64,000 bases of DNA. Source: Enterobacter sp. Ag1 (GTDB taxonomy: Bacteria > Pseudomonadota > Gammaproteobacteria > Enterobacterales > Enterobacteriaceae). The position numbers and the translations under genes are program-made. Numbering within the stretch: position 1 is the first letter of the stretch; each line of letters starts with the position of its first letter. The notes under the pieces are model-generated. The model did no database searches, was not told where the DNA came from, and was given only the letters and a program-made list of their open reading frames with translations. Shown in pieces: positions 1-9,580 of this stretch. The stretch is taken from positions 147,428 through 211,427 of the forward strand of contig AKXM01000015.1 of NCBI GenBank assembly GCA_000277545.1, given 5' to 3'.

Positions 1-355
1 CCCAGCCTGCAATAGGTTGAGGATTTGAGAAGCGCTGAATCGCTTCCCAGACGATAAGTATGGTGATAACCACCAAAGCGATAGCGTTTACAAAAGCGGC
101 AAGCGTCGTCAGGCGCAGCCAGCCAAAGGTATGCCGGGCGTTGGGCGGCCGACGAGCAAAATGCACGGCCAACAAAGCAAACAGCAGCGCTGCTGCGTCG
201 GTGAGCATATGGCCGGCATCGGCCAGCAGAGCCAGCGAGCCGGAAAGCAGGCCGCCGATAACTTCGGCAACCATAAAAATTGCCGTGATGAGAAAGGCAA
301 ACAGCAGGCGTTTTACGTTGCTATCAGCAGAGGTATTTTGGTGTGAATGCGCCAT
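1..355 (-). CDS. zitB: Zinc efflux transporter ZitB (CDF family), N-terminal part
   Basis: This is the first 118 codons of a cation diffusion facilitator that exports Zn2+ across the inner membrane in exchange for protons. The gene starts at the ATG at 355 and runs off the left edge of the window. The translation begins [13 protein letters not shown], followed by a first membrane segment, then [14 protein letters not shown], which carries the His/Asp metal-site residues of TM2, then [14 protein letters not shown] and a third membrane segment ending [10 protein letters not shown]. This matches remembered E. coli ZitB closely. zitB also lies near aroG in E. coli, so position agrees. The C-terminal cytoplasmic domain lies outside the window. 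Confidence 0.93.
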   Translation of the reverse strand, partial: MAHSHQNTSADSNVKRLLFAFLITAIFMVAEVIGGLLSGSLALLADAGHMLTDAAALLFALLAVHFARRPPNARHTFGWLRLTTLAAFVNAIALVVITILIVWEAIQRFSNPQPIAGW

Positions 356-687
356 GATCTCTCGCAAAAAATTAATCCCGGTGGGCTAATTATAACCGCT
401 CCATGGTTTCAACTGGTTGAAAGAGGCTGAAAAATCCTGCGAGTCAAAAATGGGAATGGGACCTTAATTTTCAAAATAGCATTCAATATTGAAAATTTAA
501 CATCCTTCAGTGGTAAACATTGAAAAATGGCGTTAATCCATCGATTCTCATTCTGTTTTCACTGTTTTTTTCGAGTTTTCAGGATTAATTTATTAGAAGT
601 GTAAAAGCCCGTTTACACTTGTGGTTATGCGAGTTAGATTGAAAGGATTGCAACGAAGAAAAATATCAGGATGACCCCGGAAATATC
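356..687. other. zitB-aroG intergenic region; ybgS absent
   Basis: These 332 bases separate the divergent zitB and aroG starts. E. coli K-12 carries ybgS here, but I see no ORF for it. The region is AT-rich in its middle part. The only clear signal is the TyrR box upstream of aroG, listed separately. Confidence 0.7.
600..617 (+). promoter_or_regulatory. TyrR box upstream of aroG
   Basis: The sequence reads TGTAAA, six bases, TTTACA, an exact match to the TGTAAA-N6-TTTACA TyrR consensus. It lies 70 bp before the aroG ATG. In E. coli TyrR with phenylalanine or tryptophan represses aroG, and the same control is inferred here. Confidence 0.85.
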
Positions 688-1740
688 ATGAATTATCAGA
701 ACGACGACTTAAGAATTAAAGAGATCAACGAGCTTCTCCCCCCTGTAGCGCTGTTGGAAAAATTCCCCGCCACTGAAAAAGCCGCCCACACTGTCTCTCA
801 GGCGCGTAAAGCGATCCATAAAATCCTTAAAGGCAGCGACGATCGCCTGCTGGTGGTGATCGGGCCTTGCTCCATCCACGACACCAAAGCCGCCAAAGAG
901 TACGGCGCGCGCCTGCTGGCATTGCGTGAAGAGCTTCAGGGCGAACTGGAAGTGGTGATGCGCGTATATTTCGAAAAGCCGCGCACCACCGTGGGCTGGA
1001 AAGGTCTGATTAACGATCCGCACATGGACAGCAGCTACCAGATTAACGACGGTCTGCGTATTGCGCGTAAACTGCTGCTGGATATCAACGATTCCGGCCT
1101 GCCAGCGGCGGGGGAATTCCTCGATATGATCACGCCTCAGTATCTGGCGGATCTGATGAGCTGGGGCGCTATCGGCGCGCGTACCACTGAATCACAGGTA
1201 CACCGCGAACTGGCTTCCGGCCTCTCTTGCCCGGTTGGCTTTAAAAACGGCACCGACGGCACGATCAAAGTTGCGATTGATGCCATCAACGCCGCTGGAG
1301 CACCGCACTGCTTCCTGTCCGTAACAAAGTGGGGCCATTCCGCTATCGTCAACACTAGCGGGAACGGTGACTGCCACATTATTCTGCGTGGCGGCAAAGA
1401 GCCTAACTACAGCGCGAAGCATGTGGAAGAGGTCAAAGCTGGTCTGGTTAAAGCGGGGCTTGAGCCACAGGTGATGATCGATTTCAGCCACGCCAACAGC
1501 AGCAAACAGTTTAAAAAGCAGATGGATGTTTCTGCCGACGTTTGCGGCCAAATTGCCGGCGGCGAAAAGGCTATCATCGGCGTGATGATTGAAAGCCATC
1601 TGGTAGAAGGCAACCAAAGCCTGGAGAGCGGCGAGCCGCTGGTCTACGGCAAAAGCGTTACCGACGCCTGCATTGGCTGGGATGATACAGAAGTGGCGCT
1701 GCGTCAGCTTGCTGCTGCGGTAAAAGCTCGTCGCGGCTAA
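688..1740 (+). CDS. aroG: Phe-sensitive 3-deoxy-7-phosphoheptulonate (DAHP) synthase
   Basis: AroG condenses phosphoenolpyruvate with erythrose 4-phosphate to DAHP, the first step of the shikimate pathway, in the cytoplasm. The protein is 350 aa, the length of E. coli AroG, and starts MNYQNDDLRIKEINELLPP as AroG does. GPCSIHD at residues 59-65 supplies the metal-ligand Cys61, and IDFSHANSSKQ near residue 268 supplies the metal-ligand His. The family also includes Tyr- and Trp-regulated isozymes (AroF, AroH); the N-terminus, the zitB/gpmA context and the TyrR box all point to AroG. A bidirectional terminator separates it from convergent gpmA. Confidence 0.97.
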   Translation: MNYQNDDLRIKEINELLPPVALLEKFPATEKAAHTVSQARKAIHKILKGSDDRLLVVIGPCSIHDTKAAKEYGARLLALREELQGELEVVMRVYFEKPRTTVGWKGLINDPHMDSSYQINDGLRIARKLLLDINDSGLPAAGEFLDMITPQYLADLMSWGAIGARTTESQVHRELASGLSCPVGFKNGTDGTIKVAIDAINAAGAPHCFLSVTKWGHSAIVNTSGNGDCHIILRGGKEPNYSAKHVEEVKAGLVKAGLEPQVMIDFSHANSSKQFKKQMDVSADVCGQIAGGEKAIIGVMIESHLVEGNQSLESGEPLVYGKSVTDACIGWDDTEVALRQLAAAVKARRG

Positions 1741-1758
1741 TGGCCTGATTTGAGCAAT

Positions 1759-1790
1759 AAAAAAGGCGTGGTGCTTACCACGCCTTTTTT
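1759..1790. terminator. Bidirectional Rho-independent terminator, aroG/gpmA
   Basis: A 9-bp stem (AGGCGTGGT at 1764-1772 with ACCACGCCT at 1777-1785) has a 4-base GCTT loop. It is flanked by an A-run on the left and a T-run on the right, so it can end transcription from both convergent genes. Confidence 0.9.
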
Positions 1791-1803
1791 CATGGGCGGA
1801 GAA

Positions 1804-2556
1804 TTACTTCGCTTTGCCCTGGTTGGCTACTGCGGCTGCTTTCGCTGCGATTTCGTCAGCGTTGCCCAGGTAGTAACGTTTCAGCGGTTTGAAGTTCTCA
1901 TCGAACTCATAAACCAGCGGCACGCCGGTAGGGATGTTCAGCTCGAGGATCTCATCTTCGCTCAGGTTATCCAGGTATTTAACCAGTGCGCGCAGGGAGT
2001 TACCGTGAGCCGCAACGATAACGCGCTCGCCGGATTTCATGCGTGGCAGAATAGACTCATTCCAGAAAGGCGTTACGCGGTCGATGGTCAGCGCCAGGCT
2101 TTCGGTAGTTGGCAGTTCGCTGTCGGTCAGTTTAGCGTAACGTGGATCGTGGCCAGGGAAGCGCTCGTCGTCTTTAGACAGCTCTGGTGGGGTGATCGCG
2201 AAGCCGCGACGCCACTGTTTAACCTGCTCGTCACCGTATTTTTCAGCGGTTTCCGCTTTGTTCAGACCCTGCAGGGCGCCGTAGTGACGCTCGTTCAGTT
2301 TCCAGGATTTCTCGACCGGCAGCCAGGCCTGGTCCAGTTCATCGAGGATGTTCCACAGAGTGTGGATGGCACGTTTCAGCACAGAGGTGTAAGCGAAGTC
2401 GAAAGTGAAGCCTTCATCCTTCAGAAGCTTACCGGCAGCCTTAGCTTCGGTACGACCTTTATCAGACAGATCAACATCATACCAACCAGTGAAGCGGTTT
2501 TCGTTGTTCCACTGGCTTTCGCCGTGACGAACCAGTACCAGCTTAGTAACAGCCAT
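1804..2556 (-). CDS. gpmA: 2,3-bisphosphoglycerate-dependent phosphoglycerate mutase
   Basis: GpmA interconverts 3- and 2-phosphoglycerate in glycolysis and gluconeogenesis. The 250-aa product has [11 protein letters not shown] at its N-terminus, with His11 as the phosphorylated catalytic residue, and [13 protein letters not shown] typical of dPGM enzymes. The ATG is preceded by AAGGAG at good spacing. E. coli GpmA is the same length and sits beside aroG and gal, so identity is firm. The gene stands alone: a terminator follows it and its own promoter region carries a Fur-box-like palindrome. Confidence 0.97.
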   Translation of the reverse strand: MAVTKLVLVRHGESQWNNENRFTGWYDVDLSDKGRTEAKAAGKLLKDEGFTFDFAYTSVLKRAIHTLWNILDELDQAWLPVEKSWKLNERHYGALQGLNKAETAEKYGDEQVKQWRRGFAITPPELSKDDERFPGHDPRYAKLTDSELPTTESLALTIDRVTPFWNESILPRMKSGERVIVAAHGNSLRALVKYLDNLSEDEILELNIPTGVPLVYEFDENFKPLKRYYLGNADEIAAKAAAVANQGKAK

Positions 2557-2583
2557 GATTTACTCCTTAATGAGCCTGGGATT

Positions 2584-2602
2584 AATGATAACAATTATCA
2601 TT
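2584..2602 (-). promoter_or_regulatory. Fur-box-like palindrome upstream of gpmA
   Basis: The 19-base stretch has arms AATGATAA and TTATCATT around a short centre, closely resembling the GATAATGATAATCATTATC Fur consensus. It lies 28-46 bp upstream of the gpmA start. E. coli gpmA has been reported as Fur-controlled, which supports the reading; binding is inferred. Confidence 0.65.
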
Positions 2603-2765
2603 ATATTGCCGCGCCATAAGCCACGGCAATGATAAACGTTTAACATAGCGAAAAAGCGCGTGGAGTGTAAGGTGGTTGTAAAAGGTTGTTATATTTTTGG
2701 CTCGATCTGGCGGGAAAGTCAGCGATTTGGTGAGAAATTGCCCTTAATGAAAAGGGCAATGGGTT

Positions 2766-3806
2766 TTAATGGGGCTGAAACTGGTATTCCGTAATGCTGA
2801 GATACGTCTCATCCGGTTTTAACCAGCAGTCCGGCTGCGGCCATTCCGGGTTATTTGGGCTGTCCGGCAGGAAGCCGCTCTCCAGCGCCAGACCGTTCCA
2901 GTCGCTGTAGCTTTCTTGATCGCGTGCAGGGGTGCCCGCTAGATAGTTTCCGCTATAGACCTGTAGCGCGGGCGCCGTCGTAAACACGTTCATTTCCAGC
3001 GCACCGTCGGTGGACCAGAGTCGTGCCACGGGTTGGCTGAGATCGCCTTTGGCCTGCAGCAGGAAAGCATGGTCGTAGCCTTTGGTGATTTGCTGATCGG
3101 CGTCGGCCAGAAAATCTTGTGCAAGCGTCTTAGGTTCACGAAAGTCAAAGCTGGTGTCGACTACTTCTTTCAGGTCTCCAGCAGGCAAGCCGCTGGCGTT
3201 GACCGGTAAATAGCTGTCGGCCAGCAATTGAAGTTTATGCTGCCGCACATCGCTTTGAACGCGGTCAAGATTGAAGTAGGCGTGATTGGTGAGACCGACC
3301 GGGCACGGCTTATCGACGGTGGCACGAAGCTCGATGCTGATGCGGTTATCTTCCGTTAAGGCATAGCGCGCCGTGGTGTGTAATTTACCGGGGAAACCCT
3401 GATCGCCGTCGCAGGAATCCAGCGCGTACGTCACAGCCTGCTCATTTTGCACGGCAATGCGCCAGCGGCGTTTGTCGAAGCCTTCCGGCCCGCCGTGAAG
3501 CTGATTTTCGCCCTGGTTAATCTCAAGCTGGAGCATTTCACTGCCAACGGTAAGCTTCCCTCCGGCAATACGGTTAGCGTAGCGCCCGACGGTCGCCCCC
3601 ATAAAGGCACTTTGCTGTAAATACTGCTCAGGCGAAGCGCAGCCCAGCAGCGTTTCCCGCACGCTACCGTCTTTGAGCGGCACCCGACAGGAAAGCAAGG
3701 TCGCGCCCCAGTCCATCAGGGTGACAACCATCCCCGCGCTATTGCGCAGGGTGGTAAGCCGAAACGGCTGGCCGTCCGGCGCCAGCTGCGGCGTCTCTTT
3801 TAGCAT
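2766..3806 (-). CDS. galM: Galactose mutarotase (aldose 1-epimerase)
   Basis: GalM interconverts alpha- and beta-D-galactose so that galactokinase receives the alpha anomer. The product begins [17 protein letters not shown], carries [15 protein letters not shown] near residue 100 and ends in [10 protein letters not shown], all as in E. coli GalM (346 aa). The reading frame is open nine codons further upstream, but the ATG at 3806 has AGGAG just before it and matches the family N-terminus. The start overlaps the end of galK by 7 bp, the usual translational coupling at the end of the galETKM operon. Confidence 0.96.
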   Translation of the reverse strand: MLKETPQLAPDGQPFRLTTLRNSAGMVVTLMDWGATLLSCRVPLKDGSVRETLLGCASPEQYLQQSAFMGATVGRYANRIAGGKLTVGSEMLQLEINQGENQLHGGPEGFDKRRWRIAVQNEQAVTYALDSCDGDQGFPGKLHTTARYALTEDNRISIELRATVDKPCPVGLTNHAYFNLDRVQSDVRQHKLQLLADSYLPVNASGLPAGDLKEVVDTSFDFREPKTLAQDFLADADQQITKGYDHAFLLQAKGDLSQPVARLWSTDGALEMNVFTTAPALQVYSGNYLAGTPARDQESYSDWNGLALESGFLPDSPNNPEWPQPDCWLKPDETYLSITEYQFQPH

Positions 3807-4948
3807 TGACCTGCTCCTTCGGAGGCTTTGCAAACGTAGAAGGTTTCTTTAATCCCGGTTTTGCTCTCGTACTGTTCTTCCACAGCCTGTTTCACGGCCG
3901 GAACGAGATCATCGGGCACCAGGGCGACAATACAGCCCCCAAAACCACCGCCGGTCATACGTACGCCACCTTTCTCGCCAATCGTCGCTTTGACGATCTC
4001 TACCAGAGTATCGATTTGTGGCACGGTGATTTCGAAATCATCGCGCATGGAGGCGTGAGATTCGGCCATCAGCTGGCCCATGCGAACCAGGTCACCTTTG
4101 GCAAGTGCATCTGCGGCTTCCACGGTACGGATATTTTCGGTCAGCACATGACGAACACGTTTGGCAACAATTGGATCCAGCTCGTGCGCTACGGCATTGA
4201 ATTTTGCCAGCTCAACGTCGCGCAGGGCTTTCTGGCTAAAGAAACGGGCACCGGTTTCACACTGTTCGCGGCGGGTGTTGTATTCGCTACCCACCAGCGT
4301 GCGCTTGAAGTTACTGTTGATGATGACTACTGCAGCGCCTTTTGGCATGGATACCGCTTTCGTTCCGAGGGAGCGGCAATCAATCAGCAGGGCGTGGTCT
4401 TTCTTGCCAAGGGCGGAAATCAGCTGATCCATAATGCCGCAGTTGCAGCCGACAAACTGGTTCTCTGCTTCCTGGCCATTGAGGGCCAGCTGAGCGCCAT
4501 CCAGAGGCAGGCGGTACAGATGCTGGAAGACTTTGCCGACCGCGACTTCCAGCGAGGCTGACGAGCTTAACCCTGCGCCCTGCGGCACATTCCCGCCGAT
4601 CACCATATCCACGCCGGAAAAGTTTTTATCTCGCATTTGCAGATGCTTCACTACGCCGCGAACATAGTTAGCCCACTGTTGCGTGTTATGCGAGACGATA
4701 GGGGCATCAAGGGAGAAGCTGTCCTGTTGATTGTCATAATCGGCGGCAACAACTCGCACGATACGGTCGTCTCGTTTGGCACAGCTGATAACCGTCTGGT
4801 AATCAATGGCGCAGGGCAGCACGAAACCATCGTTGTAATCGGTGTGTTCACCAATCAGGTTTACACGGCCAGGGGCCTGAATAGCGTGGGTGGCCGGGTA
4901 GCCAAATTGTTCAGCGAACAGACGCTGGGTTTTCTCTTTCAGACTCAT
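3800..4948 (-). CDS. galK: Galactokinase
   Basis: GalK phosphorylates alpha-D-galactose at C1 with ATP, the first committed step of the Leloir pathway. The 382-aa protein has the galactokinase signature [15 protein letters not shown] near residue 27 and the GHMP ATP-binding motif [14 protein letters not shown] near residue 120. [13 protein letters not shown] near the C-terminus is the third GHMP motif. The gene overlaps galT by 4 bp and galM by 7 bp, so all three are read from one transcript. Confidence 0.97.
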   Translation of the reverse strand: MSLKEKTQRLFAEQFGYPATHAIQAPGRVNLIGEHTDYNDGFVLPCAIDYQTVISCAKRDDRIVRVVAADYDNQQDSFSLDAPIVSHNTQQWANYVRGVVKHLQMRDKNFSGVDMVIGGNVPQGAGLSSSASLEVAVGKVFQHLYRLPLDGAQLALNGQEAENQFVGCNCGIMDQLISALGKKDHALLIDCRSLGTKAVSMPKGAAVVIINSNFKRTLVGSEYNTRREQCETGARFFSQKALRDVELAKFNAVAHELDPIVAKRVRHVLTENIRTVEAADALAKGDLVRMGQLMAESHASMRDDFEITVPQIDTLVEIVKATIGEKGGVRMTGGGFGGCIVALVPDDLVPAVKQAVEEQYESKTGIKETFYVCKASEGAGQC

Positions 4949-5997
4949 AATGACGCTCCTGACTGGCGGAAATGGATATCACTGACGGCACGCAAGCGTT
5001 CTGCGGCTTGCTCTGCGGTTAAATCGCGTTGGGTTTCGGCCAGCATTTCATAGCCGACCATAAATTTACGTACCGTGGCGCTGCGCAGCAGCGGCGGGTA
5101 GAAATGCGCGTGAAGCTGCCAGTGCTGATTGCTTTCACCGTTGAACGGCGCGCCGTGCCAGCCCATTGAGTAGGGGAAGGAGCACTGGAAGAGATTGTCA
5201 TAGCGGCTGGTGAGTTTTTTCAGCGCTAACGCCAGGTCAGCACCTTGTTCTGCACTGAGGTCGGTGATACGCAGGGCGTGGGTTTTGGGCAGCAGCAGCG
5301 TTTCGAACGGCCAGGCTGCCCAGTAAGGGACGACGGCCAGCCAGTGTTCGGTTTCAACCACGGTGCGGCTACCGTCCGACAGTTCACGCTGCACGTAGTC
5401 CAGCAGCATTGGGGTGCCCTGGTGGGCGAAATATTCACGTTGTAGGGCATCTTCACGGGCGACCTCATTAGGCAAAAAGCTGTTTGCCCAAACCTGTCCG
5501 TGAGGATGTGGGTTGGAGCAGCCCATGGCCGCGCCTTTGTTTTCAAATACCTGAACCCACGGGTATGTCTGCCCCAGCTCAGCGGTCTGCTGTTGCCAGG
5601 TTTGTACGACTTCTTCCAGTGCGGGAAGCGTAAGCTCTGGCAATGTTTTACTGTGGTCGGGAGAGAAGCAGATAACCCGGCTGGTACCGCGCGCGCTTTC
5701 GCAACGCATCAAGGGATCGTGGTTCGCTGGGGCATCGGGCGTGTTCGTCATCAGCGCCGCAAAATCGTTGGTAAAAACGAAAGTGCCGGTGTACTCGGGA
5801 TTTTTATCCCCGGTAACGCGCGTATTCCCTGGGCAAAGAAAACAGTCCGGATCGTGTGCCGGAAGTTTTTCTTGCGCAGGGGTTTCCTGCGCGCCCTGCC
5901 AGGGGCGTTTCGCCCGATGTGGCGAAACTAAAATCCATTGACCCGTTAGCGGGTTATAGCGGCGATGCGGGTGATCGACCGGGTTAAACTGCTCCAT
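4945..5997 (-). CDS. galT: Galactose-1-phosphate uridylyltransferase
   Basis: GalT exchanges UMP between UDP-glucose and galactose 1-phosphate. The product (350 aa) starts [19 protein letters not shown] and contains [11 protein letters not shown]; the second His of the HPH motif is the uridylylated nucleophile (His166 in E. coli). Metal-site Cys residues occur in [13 protein letters not shown] at 6000 is also in frame, but the ATG at 5997, preceded by AAGGA, is the better start. The stop overlaps the galK start by 4 bp. Confidence 0.97.
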   Translation of the reverse strand: MEQFNPVDHPHRRYNPLTGQWILVSPHRAKRPWQGAQETPAQEKLPAHDPDCFLCPGNTRVTGDKNPEYTGTFVFTNDFAALMTNTPDAPANHDPLMRCESARGTSRVICFSPDHSKTLPELTLPALEEVVQTWQQQTAELGQTYPWVQVFENKGAAMGCSNPHPHGQVWANSFLPNEVAREDALQREYFAHQGTPMLLDYVQRELSDGSRTVVETEHWLAVVPYWAAWPFETLLLPKTHALRITDLSAEQGADLALALKKLTSRYDNLFQCSFPYSMGWHGAPFNGESNQHWQLHAHFYPPLLRSATVRKFMVGYEMLAETQRDLTAEQAAERLRAVSDIHFRQSGASL

Positions 5998-6006
5998 CAC
6001 ATATCC

Positions 6007-7023
6007 TTAATCTTCATAACCTTGGGGATGGCGTGACTGCCAGCGCCAGGTATCGTCTGCCATTTCCTGCAGCGAACGGCTGACACGCCAGTTGAGTTCT
6101 TTGTCGGCTTTGGTGGCGTCGGCCCAGTAGGCCGGCAGATCGCCATCACGACGAGGGGCAAAGTGATAGTTCACCGGTTTACCGCAGGCTTTGCTGAAGG
6201 CGTTCACCACGTCGAGCACGCTGCTGCCGACGCCTGCGCCCAGGTTGTAAATATGGACGCCTGGTTTACCGTTCAGTGCCTGCATAGCGGCGACGTGGCC
6301 GTCTGCGAGATCCATCACGTGGATGTAATCACGCACGCCGGTGCCATCTTCGGTTGGGTAATCGTTACCAAAGATAGCCAGCGAGTCACGGCGGCCTACG
6401 GCAACCTGCGCGATGTACGGCATCAGGTTATTTGGGATGCCCTGAGGATCTTCGCCCATATCGCCCGACGGATGGGCGCCAACCGGGTTGAAGTAGCGCA
6501 GCAGCGCAACGCTCCAGTTTGGCTGGGCTTTTTGCAGGTCGGTAAGAATTTGCTCAACCATCAGCTTGCTTTGGCCGTAAGGGCTGGCGGGTTTACCAGT
6601 AGGGAAACTTTCTACATAAGGGATTTGAGGCTGGTCGCCGTAAACGGTAGCGGAAGAGCTGAAGATAAAGTTAGTGACATTTGCCGCGCGCATGGCGGCG
6701 ATAAGCTTCAGGGTGCCGGTCACGTTGTTGTCGTAATACTCCAGCGGCTTATTCACCGATTCGCCGACGGCTTTCAGACCGGCAAAATGGATTACGGCGT
6801 CAATACGATGATCGTGGAAAATTTCTGCCAGCAGGGCTTCGTCGCGGATATCACCGTTGATAAACAGCGGATGCTTGCCGCCCAGACGTTCAATTTCTGG
6901 CAGTACGCTGCGTTTGCTGTTGCAGAGGTTATCGAGGATCACCACGTCATGACCGTTTTGCAGCAATTGTACGCAGGTATGACTTCCAATGTAACCGCTA
7001 CCACCTGTGACCAAAACTCTCAT
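6007..7023 (-). CDS. galE: UDP-glucose 4-epimerase
   Basis: GalE interconverts UDP-galactose and UDP-glucose with bound NAD and also supplies UDP-galactose for surface polysaccharides. MRVLVTGGSGYIGSHTC at the N-terminus holds the GxxGxxG Rossmann motif, and SPYGQSK near residue 150 is the YxxxK catalytic pair. Length is 338 aa, as in E. coli. The ATG at 7023 is chosen because GGAG precedes it and MRVLVTGG is the family N-terminus; the frame extends four codons upstream. The internal GalR operator lies in its first codons. Confidence 0.97.
   Translation of the reverse strand: MRVLVTGGSGYIGSHTCVQLLQNGHDVVILDNLCNSKRSVLPEIERLGGKHPLFINGDIRDEALLAEIFHDHRIDAVIHFAGLKAVGESVNKPLEYYDNNVTGTLKLIAAMRAANVTNFIFSSSATVYGDQPQIPYVESFPTGKPASPYGQSKLMVEQILTDLQKAQPNWSVALLRYFNPVGAHPSGDMGEDPQGIPNNLMPYIAQVAVGRRDSLAIFGNDYPTEDGTGVRDYIHVMDLADGHVAAMQALNGKPGVHIYNLGAGVGSSVLDVVNAFSKACGKPVNYHFAPRRDGDLPAYWADATKADKELNWRVSRSLQEMADDTWRWQSRHPQGYED
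6989..7004 (-). promoter_or_regulatory. Internal GalR/GalS operator (OI) inside galE
   Basis: Read on the minus strand this is GTGGTAGCGGTTACAT, identical to the E. coli gal OI as I recall it. It lies in codons 7-12 of galE. Its centre is 113 bp from the centre of the external operator, the spacing that supports the repression loop in E. coli. Confidence 0.88.
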
Positions 7024-7053
7024 TTTTCGCTCCATATAGCCTATGGGTTAAGA

Positions 7054-7069
7054 TAACCATAGCATAACA
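7054..7069 (-). promoter_or_regulatory. gal operon promoter -10 region (P1/P2)
   Basis: On the minus strand this reads TGTTATGCTATGGTTA, identical to the overlapping -10 region of E. coli galP1 and galP2. A degenerate CRP-like site lies just upstream, around the TATCACAT at about 7080-7092 (minus-strand reading). It ends about 30 bp from the galE ATG. Confidence 0.85.
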
Positions 7070-7101
7070 GATGGCTGAAAAATGTGATATGCACCAGATT
7101 A

Positions 7102-7117
7102 GTGGTATCGTTTACAC
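7102..7117 (-). promoter_or_regulatory. External GalR/GalS operator (OE)
   Basis: The minus-strand sequence GTGTAAACGATACCAC fits the GalR consensus GTGNAANCGNTTNCAC with one mismatch and nearly equals E. coli OE. It lies upstream of the gal -10 region. Confidence 0.88.
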
Positions 7118-7232
7118 TGCATCAATAATATGGCTAAAGCAGTATACAAGGCATTGTAAAACAGACTGGTAGAATAAAAGCGTACGGCTATTCCGAAAGT
7201 CAGGTCAGGAATAGCCGCCGCGTGTTGCGAGA

Positions 7233-8711
7233 TTATGCGGGAAGAATTTTTTCCAGCTGGTAGCCGTATTTGTCGCCGTCGGGTATGAACGTCAGCCGAT
7301 GGGTAATGCACTGCGGCGCATCTTCGGCGTGGTGGGACACAAACAGCAGCTGCGTTTCTCCCTCGCCAATCAAAATATCGACAAAGCGGCGTATCAGCTG
7401 CCGGTTGAGCGGATCCAGCCCTTGCAGAGGCTCATCGAGGATCAGCAATGTGGGGTGCTTGACCAGCGCGCGGGCGATTAACGCCAGGCGCTGCTGCCCC
7501 CAGGACAAACTATGGAATGGCGCATCGGCGGTGGCGTTATCCATCCCTAACATATGCAGCCATTCGCGGGTCAGCTTCTGTTGACGATCCGAAACGGCCT
7601 GGTAGATCCCAATGGAGTCAAAATAGCCCGACAGAATAACGTTTCGCACGGTGGTGCTCACGCGGTAATCCAGATGCAGGCTGCTGCTGACGTACCCAAT
7701 GTGCTTTTTGATATCCCAGATTGTCTCGCCGCTGCCCCGGCGGCGGCCAAACAGCGTCAGATCGTTGCTGTAGCCCTGCGGATGATCGCCAGTGATCAGG
7801 CTGAGTAGCGTTGATTTTCCTGCGCCGTTAGGGCCGACAATTTGCCAGTGCTCGCCGGGATTCACTGACCAGCTAAGTTTGTGCAGGATAGGGCGATCGT
7901 TGTATTCCACCACGCCATCGTTAAGCACAATACGAGGCTGGTTTTCCGGCAGCGTATAGCGAGCGGACGGATCGTCAGCTTCCGGGAGCGCCACGCCCGC
8001 CAGCTTCTCGCTGTGGGCCAACTGAGCGATGAGCGCCTGCTCAAGTAGCGCCTGCTTTTTACCACTTTCTGTCAGCGTGCAGTCCGCCAGCACGCCGGCA
8101 AATTGCACAAAATCCGGGATTTCATCGAATCGGTTCAGGACCAGAACCAGGGTGTAGCCTTGGGCGCTAAGCTGCTCGAGAAGGCTTGCCAACTGCTGGC
8201 GGGATTTCACGTCCAGCCCGTCGAACGGCTCATCCAGGATCAGCAGTTCTGGCTCTGACATCAACGCCTGGCAAAGCAGCGTTTTGCGCGTTTCCCCCGT
8301 CGACAGGTATTTAAAGCGGCGAGTGAGCAAATGTTCAATGCCAAACAGCGCGGCCAGTTCGCCGCAACGAGCCTCATCGACCACCTCTTCCTGTATAATT
8401 TCTGCGGTGGTGCGGCCGGTGTCGTCTTCGTCGGCGCTTAGCATATCGGTGTTATTACGCTGCCATTCGTCGCTGACCAGCTTTTGCAACTGTTCAAAAG
8501 AGAGATGAGCAATGCGGGTGAAGCCGCAGTGGCGTTCGCCCTTCATGATGGGCAGGCTACCGGCCAGCGCACGGGCAAGAGCGGATTTGCCGCTGCCGTT
8601 CGCCCCAACAAAGGCCCAGCTTTCTCCGGCGCGAAGGGTAAGGTCGTTCAGGGTAAGGGTTTTTATGTCGCTAAGGTGAAACGTACCTTGCGAAATTTGC
8701 AACGCAGACAT
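7233..8711 (-). CDS. modF: ModF, twin-ATPase protein linked to molybdate transport
   Basis: The 492-aa protein is two fused ABC ATPase domains without membrane segments. Domain 1 has Walker A GANGSGKSAL near residue 37 and signature LSTGETRKTL; domain 2 has Walker [11 protein letters not shown] near residue 295 and signature LSWGQQRLAL. Both have LILDEP Walker B motifs. E. coli ModF (490 aa) lies at the same place, downstream of modE. Its precise function is not settled; it is known mainly from its operon with modE, the molybdate sensor. Here the modE stop and modF start are about 80 bp apart on the same strand. Confidence 0.93.
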   Translation of the reverse strand: MSALQISQGTFHLSDIKTLTLNDLTLRAGESWAFVGANGSGKSALARALAGSLPIMKGERHCGFTRIAHLSFEQLQKLVSDEWQRNNTDMLSADEDDTGRTTAEIIQEEVVDEARCGELAALFGIEHLLTRRFKYLSTGETRKTLLCQALMSEPELLILDEPFDGLDVKSRQQLASLLEQLSAQGYTLVLVLNRFDEIPDFVQFAGVLADCTLTESGKKQALLEQALIAQLAHSEKLAGVALPEADDPSARYTLPENQPRIVLNDGVVEYNDRPILHKLSWSVNPGEHWQIVGPNGAGKSTLLSLITGDHPQGYSNDLTLFGRRRGSGETIWDIKKHIGYVSSSLHLDYRVSTTVRNVILSGYFDSIGIYQAVSDRQQKLTREWLHMLGMDNATADAPFHSLSWGQQRLALIARALVKHPTLLILDEPLQGLDPLNRQLIRRFVDILIGEGETQLLFVSHHAEDAPQCITHRLTFIPDGDKYGYQLEKILPA

Positions 8712-8788
8712 GTTTTATCCCATTTTTTGCAGCGATGAGGCTACAGAAATACGGCGTGTCTGCGCTGATGTCAATGAGAAGCGGACTT

Positions 8789-9580
8789 TTAGCAGAGTGT
8801 GGCGACAATCACCCTGTCTGCATTGAAATATGCTGTGACCTTAGCACCTTCTGCCAGCGCCTGTTGTTCTACGTGGATATTCGGCAGGGTGGCGCACAGC
8901 GTCTGGCCATCCGCCAACTGAACCAGCACTTCACTTTGTTCTTTGCCCTGCTCAATGCTGCTGATTTTGCCCGGCAACTGGTTATCGGCATTGCCCGCCG
9001 CATTAGCATCAGTGGTGACGTCTATCCACGGCGCTTTGATAAGCACCAATACTTCTTTGCCTTCGTCCAGCCCAAGCCGCTCTGCGCTTTGGCGGGTAAT
9101 CGCCGCTTTCAGACGAGTTTCACCGTCAGCCAGCAGAATATCGACGTGCTGCTGAACCTGTTCGTCATCGCGTTTAAGTACCGTACCAAACAGCTGATTG
9201 CGGGCGCTTGTTTGCAGCGAAAAGCGGGAAATGGCGGCGAGCAGACTGTCTAAAGGCAGGGCATCATCCTGCAGAACATCAAAGGCCTTTTGTTGAATTT
9301 GCGCGAGCAGATCGTAAAGCTGAATAAGGCGCTCGCCGTACCGTGTCAGGACGGCACCGCCGCCGCCTTTGCCGCCGGTGGCGCGATCAACCAGGCTTGA
9401 TTCTGCCAACTGGTTCATTTCGTTAATGGCATCCCAGGCGCTTTTGTAACTGATACCCGCCAGTTTTGCACCCTGGCTAATGGAGCCCGTGTGGCGAATT
9501 TGTTTAAGCAGCGCAATGCGTCGCGGGTCGGCGAACAGCCGTTGCTGGAGTTTCAGCGTTAATAAAATTTCAGCCTGCAT
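8789..9580 (-). CDS. modE: Molybdate-responsive transcriptional regulator ModE
   Basis: ModE binds molybdate and then represses modABC while helping to activate moa and molybdoenzyme genes. The product (263 aa) has an N-terminal winged HTH (MQAEILLTLKLQQRLF through SISQGAKLAGISYKSAWDAINEMN) and the GGKGGGGAVLT turn. Tandem C-terminal molybdate-binding (Mop/TOBE) domains follow, starting with SLQTSARNQLFG. The ATG at 9580 follows GGAG; the frame is open six codons further up. A ModE site lies upstream of modA on the other side of the locus. Confidence 0.96.
   Translation of the reverse strand: MQAEILLTLKLQQRLFADPRRIALLKQIRHTGSISQGAKLAGISYKSAWDAINEMNQLAESSLVDRATGGKGGGGAVLTRYGERLIQLYDLLAQIQQKAFDVLQDDALPLDSLLAAISRFSLQTSARNQLFGTVLKRDDEQVQQHVDILLADGETRLKAAITRQSAERLGLDEGKEVLVLIKAPWIDVTTDANAAGNADNQLPGKISSIEQGKEQSEVLVQLADGQTLCATLPNIHVEQQALAEGAKVTAYFNADRVIVATLC

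Noticed and set aside
1750..2619. Long open frame (289 aa) opposite gpmA
   Set aside because: It is the antisense shadow of gpmA and covers the aroG terminator; gpmA has motifs and a ribosome-binding site.
3806..4561. 251-aa open frame opposite galK
   Set aside because: Antisense of a well-conserved gene, with no recognisable domain.
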